Of a DNA stretch of 9,909 nt, positions 1 through 5,947 are shown in pieces. The translations under genes and the position numbers were made by a program. Below the pieces are notes generated by a model. It ran no database searches and was not told where the DNA came from. It saw only the letters and a program-made list of their open reading frames with translations. The stretch covers positions 1-9,909 of the forward strand of contig JBKCHQ010000273.1 in NCBI GenBank assembly GCA_046302715.1. Direction: 5' to 3'. Positions within the stretch are counted from its first letter, which is position 1. Each line of letters begins with the position of its first letter. This DNA is from CAMCXT01 sp046302715 (GTDB lineage Bacteria; Bacteroidota; Bacteroidia; M30B66).

Positions 1-408
1 GCTAAAACGTCTGTCAAAAAATCAACAAAAGCTCCTAAAGCAAAAACAGGTGAAAAAAAAGCTTCGAAGCCTAAAGCTGTGAAACCGGCGGTGGTGGCTA
101 AAGCGAAGAAAGAAAAAGCTGCACCTGAACCTAAGCCAGAGCGTCAAACAAAAAAAAAAGTGATGCATGAATTTATTAACGAAATTCTTTCATCTGCACC
201 TCGCTTCTATACCACCGATGAATTGGTTCAACGCGGAATAAAAAAGTTTAATCTTAAAGGAAAAGAAAAAGATACCGCTAAAAATTCGATCCAAATTGCT
301 TTAAATACGCTTCAGTCGGAAAGTAAAATTAAGCGTCGTCGTAAAGAAAAAGACCGTCAGGCTTACTGGGCGCTACCTTCAATTAGTGACGAAGGATATA
401 TCGCTTAA
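1..408 (+). CDS. Lys/Ala/Pro-rich protein with C-terminal winged-helix-like domain, 5' end missing
   Basis: The reading frame is open from the first base, so the gene starts outside the window; an in-frame GTG at 79 sits inside the low-complexity tail and is not a believable start. 135 codons are visible. Residues 1 to about 53 are a disordered, highly basic tail of Lys, Ala and Pro, reminiscent of histone H1-like tails. From about residue 55 (motif MHEFINEIL) the protein becomes ordered-looking, about 80 residues with alternating helices, a segment FYTTDELVQRGIKKF, a second helix NSIQIALNTLQ, and a basic hairpin-like KIKRRRKEKDRQAYWALP. That pattern resembles a small winged-helix DNA-binding fold, and the charge suggests nucleic-acid binding; both are inference. 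I do not recognise a named family. A ten-A run lies exactly at the tail-domain border. The gene ends just before a strong terminator, so it is the last of its transcript. Confidence 0.8.
   Translation, partial: AKTSVKKSTKAPKAKTGEKKASKPKAVKPAVVAKAKKEKAAPEPKPERQTKKKVMHEFINEILSSAPRFYTTDELVQRGIKKFNLKGKEKDTAKNSIQIALNTLQSESKIKRRRKEKDRQAYWALPSISDEGYIA
150..159 (+). repeat. A10 homopolymer inside a coding region
   Basis: Ten consecutive A bases encode the end of a Thr codon and three Lys codons at the border between the basic tail and the folded domain of the first gene. Losing one A puts TGA directly after the run; gaining one A gives TGA four codons later. Runs of this length are known to be prone to polymerase slippage; whether it happens here is not shown by the sequence. 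Confidence 0.85.
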
Positions 409-425
409 TGATTTTTTAAATAATT

Positions 426-463
426 AAAAGGTGCCTGTTGATTATTCGGGCACCTTTTTTTTT
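426..463 (+). terminator. Rho-independent terminator
   Basis: A 12-base stem (426-437 with 447-458, one G-T pair) built around GGTGCC/GGCACC closes a 9-base loop and runs into nine T residues (455-463). It lies 18 bases after the stop of the winged-helix-like gene and ends that transcript. The stem begins with A residues that pair with the T-tract, so it could also act weakly on the other strand, but no leftward gene lies nearby. Confidence 0.9.
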
Positions 464-490
464 ATGGTGTAAAATCAAAATGTAAACTTG
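461..490 (+). promoter_or_regulatory. Candidate Bacteroidota-type promoter for the GNAT-aspartate kinase pair
   Basis: TAAACTTG at 483-490 matches the Bacteroidota -7 consensus TAnnTTTG at all but one fixed position, and a T-rich TTTA at 461-464 lies 18 bases upstream where the -33 TTTG element is expected. The predicted transcription start would fall about 10 bases before the ATG at 508. The -33 part overlaps the T-tract of the preceding terminator, so the -7 match is the main support. Confidence 0.4.
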
Positions 491-507
491 CACACACGAT
501 TTCAAAA

Positions 508-987
508 ATGGATGTATTAATTGAAGATGCTGTAGCGGGTGATGTAGATGCAATTTGCTTCTTAATTAAGGAACTGGCAATCTATGAGAGAGCTGCCAAT
601 GAAGCCGTTTTAACGCCGCAGCAACTGCTGGAAGACGGCTTTTCAGAAAATAAAATTTTTCACTGCTTTGTTGCACGACTGCAACAACAAGTAATTGGTA
701 TTGCGCTTACTTACATAAAATATTCCACCTGGAAAGGCAAATGTGTTTTTTTGGAGGATATCATTGTTACCGATGCCCACCGCAATAAAGGAGTGGGTAC
801 GCTATTGTTTAATAGCGTTGCTGCTTACGCGCATTCGCTGAATGCCGCCCGATTGGAATGGCAGGTTTTGGAATGGAATGAGCCGGCCATTAAATTTTAT
901 CAGAAAATGGGGGCTACACTTGATCCCGAATGGATAAACGGGAAGCTTACACGCGAAGATCTTCAAAATTATACATTAGGAATATGA
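508..987 (+). CDS. GNAT N-acetyltransferase, diamine/thialysine acetyltransferase-like
   Basis: A 159-residue cytoplasmic acetyl-CoA-dependent N-acetyltransferase, close to the usual SSAT length of about 160-170. The acetyl-CoA pyrophosphate-binding loop is RNKGVG at residues 92-97, preceded by the strand FLEDIIV (81-87). The C-terminal signature LEWNEPAIKFY (121-131), with the conserved Tyr131 followed by KMGA, is characteristic of the spermidine/spermine and thialysine acetyltransferase branch. The segment YSTWKGK before the FLED strand also fits that branch. Family-level assignment is firm; the acceptor amine (polyamine, thialysine, lysine or another amine) cannot be read from the sequence. 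The stop codon overlaps the start of the aspartate kinase gene (ATGA), so the two are very likely co-transcribed and translationally coupled. The ATG at 508 is preceded by an A-rich leader with no Shine-Dalgarno. Confidence 0.88.
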   Translation: MDVLIEDAVAGDVDAICFLIKELAIYERAANEAVLTPQQLLEDGFSENKIFHCFVARLQQQVIGIALTYIKYSTWKGKCVFLEDIIVTDAHRNKGVGTLLFNSVAAYAHSLNAARLEWQVLEWNEPAIKFYQKMGATLDPEWINGKLTREDLQNYTLGI

Positions 988-2234
988 TGGTATTTAAATT
1001 TGGAGGTGCCTCCGTTAAATCGGCCGAGGGTGTGAAAAATGTTGCCGATATCATCTCAAAAAATAGCGATAATAAGCCCTGGGTCGTTGTATCGGCCATG
1101 GGCAAAATAACCAACGCGCTTGAAGAATTGTTGCAATTAGTTTTGCAAAACAATGCGCAATGGCAATCAAAGCTGAATGAAATAAAAGAATTTCATTTTA
1201 ATATAGCTTTGGGTTTAATGCCACATGATCATGAAGTTTTTTCGCAACTTGAAAATGTTTTTGCCGAGATGTACTGGGTTTGCGAAGAAACGCAACGAAA
1301 ATCGTTCGATTATGAATACGACCAGCTGGTTTCGAACGGCGAAATATTAAGTACACGCATCGTAGCCGCGTATTTAAATTACATAGGCATTCCAACGCTT
1401 TGGACCGATGCACGCGATTTAATAAGAGCCGATCGTACGTTTCGTGAAGGAAATATCGACTGGACCACAACCGAAGAGGCCGTGCGTAAATACGCTAAAC
1501 AACATTCCGAAGCCCTCATATTAACGCAAGGTTTTATTGCCTCAACCGCCGATAACGAGAGCGTTACGCTAGGTAGGGAAGGATCTGATTATACTGCTTC
1601 TATTCTGGCGCATTGCCTTAATGCAACCGAAGTGGTGATATGGAAAGATGTGGCAGGTGTTTTAAATGCAGATCCACGCATATTTAAAGACGCGGTACTT
1701 TTGAACGAATTGTCGTATTACGACGCCATTGAAATGACCTTTTATGGAGCTACAGTAATTCATCCCAAAACCATTAAACCGCTGCAGAATAAAAATATCC
1801 CTTTAAGGGTAAAATCTTTTATAGAACCACAGTTCGATGGAACATTAATTGGCAGGAGTAATGAGCGCAATAATATTCCCTGCTATATTGTTAAACCTCA
1901 ACAGGTATTGATTTCTATTTCGCCCCGAGATTTTTCTTTTATCATTGAAGAAAACATTCGTGACATTTTTCAAGAACTAAGTGCACGCAGAATTAAGGTG
2001 AATCTTATGCAAAATTCTGCCCTTAAATTTTCGGTGTGCGTTAATCATGATCACGATAGGGTGGAAGATTTTATCGCATCGCTCCAGCATAAATTTAAAG
2101 TGCTTTTTAACGAGAACTGCGAATTACTAACGGTGCGAAATTTTTCAGACGAGGTAGGGCTCGAACATATAAAAGACCGCAAAGTACTTATTGAGCAAAA
2201 AAGTCGCACTACGCTGCAGATAGTATTGGTATGA
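984..2234 (+). CDS. lysC: Aspartate kinase (aspartokinase), monofunctional
   Basis: Phosphorylates aspartate to 4-aspartyl phosphate, the first step towards lysine/diaminopimelate, threonine and methionine. With the start at 984 it has 416 residues and begins MMVFKFGGASV, matching the family start M-x-V-F-K-F-G-G; ATG 987 is equally possible, while the frame-open ATG at 930 lies deep inside the GNAT gene and would add 18 unrelated residues. The amino acid kinase domain covers about residues 3-290: KFGGASV (5-11, Ala where Thr is common), VVVSAMGKITN, YDQLVSNGE (112-120), GREGSDYTAS (197-206) and WKDVAGVLNADPR (220-232). YGATVIHPKTI (254-264) closes the domain. From about residue 306 follow ACT-type regulatory sequences, here compact, which in the family bind end-product amino acids. 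No homoserine dehydrogenase domain is present. The symbol lysC is by family; the physiological effector is unknown. Confidence 0.92.
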   Translation: MMVFKFGGASVKSAEGVKNVADIISKNSDNKPWVVVSAMGKITNALEELLQLVLQNNAQWQSKLNEIKEFHFNIALGLMPHDHEVFSQLENVFAEMYWVCEETQRKSFDYEYDQLVSNGEILSTRIVAAYLNYIGIPTLWTDARDLIRADRTFREGNIDWTTTEEAVRKYAKQHSEALILTQGFIASTADNESVTLGREGSDYTASILAHCLNATEVVIWKDVAGVLNADPRIFKDAVLLNELSYYDAIEMTFYGATVIHPKTIKPLQNKNIPLRVKSFIEPQFDGTLIGRSNERNNIPCYIVKPQQVLISISPRDFSFIIEENIRDIFQELSARRIKVNLMQNSALKFSVCVNHDHDRVEDFIASLQHKFKVLFNENCELLTVRNFSDEVGLEHIKDRKVLIEQKSRTTLQIVLV

Positions 2235-2241
2235 TTTAACA

Positions 2242-2249
2242 TACCTTTG
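2242..2249 (+). promoter_or_regulatory. Candidate -7 promoter element for dihydroorotase
   Basis: TACCTTTG is an exact match to the Bacteroidota -7 consensus TAnnTTTG, in the 30-base gap between aspartate kinase and dihydroorotase. The initiation codon follows 15 bases later, giving a very short leader. An AGGAAA (2251-2256) eight bases before the ATG at 2265 could help ribosome binding. I see no good -33 TTTG at the expected distance; the only nearby TTG (2226-2228) is too close. An independent promoter here would separate pyrimidine synthesis from the upstream pair. Confidence 0.45.
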
Positions 2250-2264
2250 TAGGAAATAAAAAAC

Positions 2265-3614
2265 ATGGCTTCATTCCTTATAAAAAACGCTCTTATTATT
2301 AACGAAGGGCGTCGTTTCATGGGTAGCGTTAAAACCAATGGTCGTTTTATCGAAAAAGTATTTGAGGGTGAGATTCCCAAAGAAGAATCTTTAGCGCATT
2401 GCACGGTTATTGATGCTTCGGGAAAATGGCTGCTGCCTGGTTTTATTGACGATCAGGTGCACTTTAGAGAGCCTGGCCTTACGCATAAAGGCGATTTATA
2501 CACCGAACCCAAAGCCGCAGTTGCAGGCGGAATTACCACCTATATGGAAATGCCCAATACTTCGCCTGCCGCTACAACTCAGGCTTTGTTGGCCGATAAG
2601 TACATTATAGCTTCAGAAAAATCGCTTGCCAATTACAGTTTCTACATGGGGGCTAGTAATTCTAATCTGGATCAATTGCTCAAAACTGATCCTCAAACGG
2701 TATGCGGTATTAAAATATTTCTGGGCTCATCCACCGGTAATTTATTGGTGGACGATTGCCAATCGGTGAATGATATTTTTAGAGAGGTAAAGCTGCTTAT
2801 TGCCTTACATTGCGAAGATGATGGGCTTATTGCCCAAAATATGGAAAAGGCAAAAGCACAATACGGCGATAAAATTCCAATGCAGATGCATCCCATCATC
2901 CGCGATGCCGAAGCTTGTTATAAATCCTCTTCAAAAGCGGTTGAACTTGCCACGAAATATGGCACTCAAATACATGTGCTGCATATTTCTACTGCTCGCG
3001 AAACAGAATTATTCAGAAATGATATCCCACTATCGGAAAAGAAAATTACGGCCGAAGCTTGTGTGCATCATCTCTGGTTTACCGATGCCGACTATGCCGG
3101 GCGTGGTGCTTTTATAAAATGGAATCCCTCAGTTAAATCGCAAAGCGATCGCGATGCTGTGAGACAAGCCGTTATCGACGGCAGAATTGATGTGCTGGCT
3201 ACCGATCACGCGCCACATACCTTGGCTGAAAAGGCTAATCCCTATGCTTCCTGTCCTTCCGGTGGACCGCTTGTTCAGCATGCGCTTCCAGCATTGCTTG
3301 AATTAGCGTTTCAGGGGGTTTTTACGCCCGAATTAATTGTAAACAGATATGCGCATCAGGTGGCTGATTTATTTAAAATAGATCGCAGAGGGTATATTCG
3401 TGCCGGTTATTATGCCGATTTAGTTCTCGTGAACCCCAACCAGGAGCAGACGGTTTTTAATGAAGATGTTTTATATAAATGCAAATGGTCGCCATTCGAC
3501 AATGTGCAATTTCGCAGTTCGGTCGAAAAAACATTTGTAAGTGGTCATTTAGTCTATAACGACGGCATTTTTGATGAGTCGGAGCGGGGAATGCGATTAA
3601 TGTTTAACCGATGA
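2265..3614 (+). CDS. pyrC: Dihydroorotase (amidohydrolase superfamily, class I-like)
   Basis: Catalyses reversible cyclisation of carbamoyl-aspartate to dihydroorotate, the third step of de novo pyrimidine synthesis. At 449 residues it has the length of the class I/hydantoinase-like branch, not the shorter E. coli PyrC type. Visible metal and substrate elements: DDQVHFREPG (62-71), AGGITTYMEMPNT (87-99), KIFLGSSTGN (150-159) whose Lys150 sits at the carboxylated-lysine position of hydantoinase-type enzymes, LHCED (181-185), HVLHIST (237-243) and ATDHAPH (312-318) with Asp314. SGGPLVQHALPALLEL and the C-terminal RAGYYADLVLVNP close the fold as in other cyclic amidohydrolases. Odd point: the first His of the H-x-H pair is Gln64. 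I recall DDQVHF in other Bacteroidota dihydroorotases, so this is probably a clade trait. The stop overlaps the next gene (ATGA). Hydantoinase or allantoinase is less likely given HFREPG and CVHHLWF. Confidence 0.9.
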   Translation: MASFLIKNALIINEGRRFMGSVKTNGRFIEKVFEGEIPKEESLAHCTVIDASGKWLLPGFIDDQVHFREPGLTHKGDLYTEPKAAVAGGITTYMEMPNTSPAATTQALLADKYIIASEKSLANYSFYMGASNSNLDQLLKTDPQTVCGIKIFLGSSTGNLLVDDCQSVNDIFREVKLLIALHCEDDGLIAQNMEKAKAQYGDKIPMQMHPIIRDAEACYKSSSKAVELATKYGTQIHVLHISTARETELFRNDIPLSEKKITAEACVHHLWFTDADYAGRGAFIKWNPSVKSQSDRDAVRQAVIDGRIDVLATDHAPHTLAEKANPYASCPSGGPLVQHALPALLELAFQGVFTPELIVNRYAHQVADLFKIDRRGYIRAGYYADLVLVNPNQEQTVFNEDVLYKCKWSPFDNVQFRSSVEKTFVSGHLVYNDGIFDESERGMRLMFNR

Positions 3615-3952
3615 AATTCATAGCTCTTGTTTTAATCAGTTCTTTGTTTTGGGCATCTTGCTCCAATAAAATCGAAGCGCCTGACGATGTGATCTCTGAA
3701 AGCGTGATGTCGAAAATTGTACTCGATTTAACGCTGGTGGATGCATCATATCAAGTGAGTCAATCAAAGGCCGAACTCCCTAAGTTTAAAAAGGAGTTGT
3801 TCTACGAGGAAGTAATGAAAAAGCATGGTGTAAAGCGCGATCAGTTTATTCGCTCGTTGGACTATTACGCTCAAAACACCAAACGATTGCAGGCCATTTA
3901 CGAAGAAGCACAGAAAAATCTAAGTCAGAAACAGGCCGAAACATTAAAGTAA
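3611..3952 (+). CDS. DUF4296-type small lipoprotein
   Basis: A 113-residue exported protein with a short signal peptide: Lys2, a hydrophobic stretch (FIALVLISSLFW), then the lipobox-like WASC with Cys17 as the expected lipidation site. The +2 residue is Ser, so retention in the inner membrane is not signalled and outer-membrane anchoring on the periplasmic side is likely. The mature part is helical and charged; the segment VMSKIVLDLTLVDASYQ resembles the start of the Bacteroidota DUF4296 family, and YEEVMKKHGVKRDQFIRSLDYY fits its second half. No biochemical function is known to me. Translation is probably coupled to dihydroorotase through a 4-base overlap; I recall this gene pair being kept together in Bacteroidota, but its meaning is unexplained. 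It converges on the stress-protein gene with one base between stops. Confidence 0.78.
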   Translation: MKFIALVLISSLFWASCSNKIEAPDDVISESVMSKIVLDLTLVDASYQVSQSKAELPKFKKELFYEEVMKKHGVKRDQFIRSLDYYAQNTKRLQAIYEEAQKNLSQKQAETLK

Positions 3953-3953
3953 A

Positions 3954-4811
3954 TTAATGAATAGCCAAAAGCGGCAATTTGCTTTGGTAGGCCAACGATT
4001 TAGTTTGAGACGGATTTACGATTTTACCCACCCAATTCCGCCTGTGAGTTATTATGGCAAGGAGGTCGGGCTTGCTTTTTCTTTTAAACTGGGCAATTCC
4101 TGCAAATAAATCGTTTTCGTTTCTCGTCTTAATGAGTTGGTAGCTAAAATCAGGTAGATTGAATCGTTGTTTCAATTCCGAAACTTCCTTTTCGGCGTTA
4201 AATTTCTTAAAGACTCCGTTCGAAGGAAATACAGGCTCAACGTGAAACATTTCAATGGTAGCATGTAAAATTTCCGATAATGGTTTTAAATGTTCTAAAT
4301 CTTTTTGCACGCTGCGTAAGTCTGAAGCATATCCAATTTTACGCACCTGTTTAAGCCTGTAATATTGTGGAATCATCAAAACCGGAACGGTAGCTAATTC
4401 AATTACTTTAGCCGCTACCGAACCAATAAACCATTTTTTAAGGCCGCTTGCTCCCGTACTTCCCATAATAATTAAGTCGGCTTTTTGCTTCTTCTGAGTT
4501 TCTACAATAGTATCGGGCGAGCCAATACCCGGAATGATTAATTGCCGAATATTTTCTTTGGGCCACTTTGTTTCATATCCTTTCAGTGCTTTGTCGGTAA
4601 ATCTATTTAACTCTCCACGTGTGTACTCCAATTGATCGGCCGGAGGAGGTACATACAAGCCTGTGAAGGCCGAGTCGGGTGCGAGCTCCAAAATAGAGCT
4701 ATGATGCATTATGCTTATTTCAGCATCTGCTGGCTGAAATTGATGAAACGTAAAGCGCAGCGCCTTTAATGAGGTTGCCGAAAAATCAACAGGTACGAGA
4801 ATATGCCGCAT
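3954..4811 (-). CDS. Universal stress protein with two UspA domains
   Basis: A 285-residue cytoplasmic tandem UspA protein. The first domain (1-148) starts MRHILVPVDFSATSLKAL and ends with GSTGASGLKKWFIGS (117-131), which fits the ATP-binding pattern G-2x-G-9x-G-S, followed by VPVLMIP. The second domain (about 155-285) starts RKIGYASDLRSV and ends LPLLAIH, but the equivalent loop ITHRRNWVGKIVNPSQT has lost the glycines, so it probably does not bind ATP. Such asymmetric tandems are common in Bacteroidota; proposed roles are in stress and starvation responses, with no defined reaction. The start ATG (complement of 4809-4811) fits the family's usual N-terminus. The gene is transcribed leftwards, divergent from pfkA, across a 141-base gap, and I could not find a convincing promoter for it. 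No terminator is visible beyond its stop. Confidence 0.92.
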   Translation of the reverse strand: MRHILVPVDFSATSLKALRFTFHQFQPADAEISIMHHSSILELAPDSAFTGLYVPPPADQLEYTRGELNRFTDKALKGYETKWPKENIRQLIIPGIGSPDTIVETQKKQKADLIIMGSTGASGLKKWFIGSVAAKVIELATVPVLMIPQYYRLKQVRKIGYASDLRSVQKDLEHLKPLSEILHATIEMFHVEPVFPSNGVFKKFNAEKEVSELKQRFNLPDFSYQLIKTRNENDLFAGIAQFKRKSKPDLLAIITHRRNWVGKIVNPSQTKSLAYQSKLPLLAIH

Positions 4812-4851
4812 GGTATTTTAATTTTTCAGCTAAGCTATTTTATCATTTTTT

Positions 4852-4881
4852 ATTGTGGTGTGATCGCTATCAATGCATTTG
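4852..4881 (+). promoter_or_regulatory. Tentative promoter for the pfkA cluster
   Basis: TTG at 4853-4855 and TGCATTTG at 4874-4881 (one mismatch to TAnnTTTG) are 18 bases apart, close to the Bacteroidota -33/-7 arrangement, and would give a leader of about 60-65 bases before the ATG at 4953. A second weak candidate, TATTTTAG at 4940-4947, would suit initiation at the inner ATG 4968. The gap is AT-rich, so chance matches are expected. Confidence 0.25.
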
Positions 4882-4917
4882 TTGATTATTGTCATAGAAT
4901 TAAACGAAAAAAATCTT

Positions 4918-4934
4918 AGTGTTTCAATGACACT
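4918..4934. repeat. Short inverted repeat upstream of pfkA
   Basis: AGTGT and ACACT form a perfect 5-base dyad separated by seven bases (TTCAATG), 18 bases before the pfkA ATG. The size and spacing would suit an operator for a dimeric regulator, but a dyad this short arises readily by chance. Confidence 0.25.
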
Positions 4935-4952
4935 TTATTTATTTTAGCGCTC

Positions 4953-5939
4953 ATGAACGAAAGAACGATGAAACGGATTGGAGTGTTTACGTCGGGCGGC
5001 GATGCCCCCGGAATGAACGCTGCGGTAAGGGCTGTAGTCAGAGCCTGTATATATTACGGTGTTGAGCCGGTGGGCATTTTTAGAGGGTACGATGGCTTAA
5101 TTGCCGGCGACATGAAAGTATTGAGCAGTCGCTCGGTTTCTAATATTATTCACCGCGGCGGTACTATTTTAAAATCGGCGCGCAGCATGGAATTTAAAAC
5201 GCCTGAAGGCCGCCAAAAGGCGTACGATAATTTAAAATCCTTTGGAGTAGAGGCATTGGTGGCCATTGGCGGTGATGGTACGTTTAGAGGCGCACAAATC
5301 TTCTCAGCTGAGACGGGCATTCCTGTGGTGGGTCTTCCGGGTACCATAGACAACGATCTCAACGGAACCGATTATACCATTGGCTATGACACCGCCGTAA
5401 ACACTGCGGCGCAGGCTATCGACAAAATTCGCGATACAGCATCCTCGCACAACCGCTTATTCTTTATTGAAGTTATGGGCCGCCATTCGGGGCAAATCGC
5501 TATAAGAGCTTCAATAGCCGCAGGTGCCGAAGCCATGATGATTCCTGAAAAGCCGATGCGTGTAGAGGAGTTAATTAGTAATTTGGAGCAGGGAGCAGGT
5601 CGAAAGAAATCATCGAGCCTGGTAGTGGTAGCCGAAGGCGGTCAGCCAGGACACACCATTCAATTGGCCAAGGAAGTAAATAACCGATTTTCCTATTACG
5701 ATACCAAGGTTACTATTTTGGGACACCTCTTACGTGGCGGCTCACCAACGGTGGCCGATCGTGTTTTGGCAAGTAGGTTGGGCGTTTCGGCGGTGGAGCA
5801 ACTCATTGCGGGAAAGTCGGGTTTTATGATAGGACTTGTCAACAATCAGCTTAATTTTACACCCTTTGCCGAGGCAACGGGTGCAGTCAACAATTTCGAT
5901 GAAGAAATGGTGCGTATTGCTTCCATTCTCTCGGTGTAA
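4953..5939 (+). CDS. pfkA: ATP-dependent 6-phosphofructokinase
   Basis: Phosphorylates fructose 6-phosphate to fructose 1,6-bisphosphate, the committing step of glycolysis, in the cytoplasm. 328 residues, close to E. coli PfkA (320). Motifs in order: TSGGDAPGMNAAVRA (13-27), GGDGT (106-110), PGTIDND (129-135) with the catalytic base Asp133, MGRHSG (175-180), AEGGQPG (227-233) and GHLLRGGSP (257-265). Gly109 after the GGD and Gly130 before TID are the residues of ATP-using enzymes; pyrophosphate-dependent forms have Asp and Lys there. The family usually starts M-K-K-I-x-V-L-T-S-G-G, so ATG 4968 (M6, MKRIGVFTSGG) is a good alternative start; the upstream ATG 4953 has no Shine-Dalgarno. It heads a rightward cluster, with only eight bases before the next gene. 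Confidence 0.95.
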   Translation: MNERTMKRIGVFTSGGDAPGMNAAVRAVVRACIYYGVEPVGIFRGYDGLIAGDMKVLSSRSVSNIIHRGGTILKSARSMEFKTPEGRQKAYDNLKSFGVEALVAIGGDGTFRGAQIFSAETGIPVVGLPGTIDNDLNGTDYTIGYDTAVNTAAQAIDKIRDTASSHNRLFFIEVMGRHSGQIAIRASIAAGAEAMMIPEKPMRVEELISNLEQGAGRKKSSSLVVVAEGGQPGHTIQLAKEVNNRFSYYDTKVTILGHLLRGGSPTVADRVLASRLGVSAVEQLIAGKSGFMIGLVNNQLNFTPFAEATGAVNNFDEEMVRIASILSV

Positions 5940-5947
5940 AACGCCGC

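Noticed and set aside
79..81. GTG at 79 as the true start of the first gene
   Set aside because: The same Lys/Ala/Pro-rich composition continues upstream to base 1 without a stop, so the gene most likely begins outside the window.
930..983. Upstream ATG at 930 as start of aspartate kinase
   Set aside because: It lies within the GNAT coding region, adds 18 residues with no family similarity, and the family N-terminus M-x-V-F-K-F-G-G begins exactly at ATG 984.
2800..3117. Rightward open frame of 105 codons in another frame of dihydroorotase
   Set aside because: It lies wholly inside the dihydroorotase gene, whose metal-site motifs HCED and LHIST are in the other frame.
2265..3614. Hydantoinase or allantoinase instead of dihydroorotase
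   Set aside because: HFREPG and the CVHHLWF segment fit dihydroorotase, and the following DUF4296-type gene is the neighbour I expect for a Bacteroidota dihydroorotase.
3965..3987. Hairpin CCAAAAGC/GCTTTGG near the convergent stops as a terminator
   Set aside because: The stem has a bulged A, lies inside the stress-protein coding region, and is not followed by a T-run on either strand.
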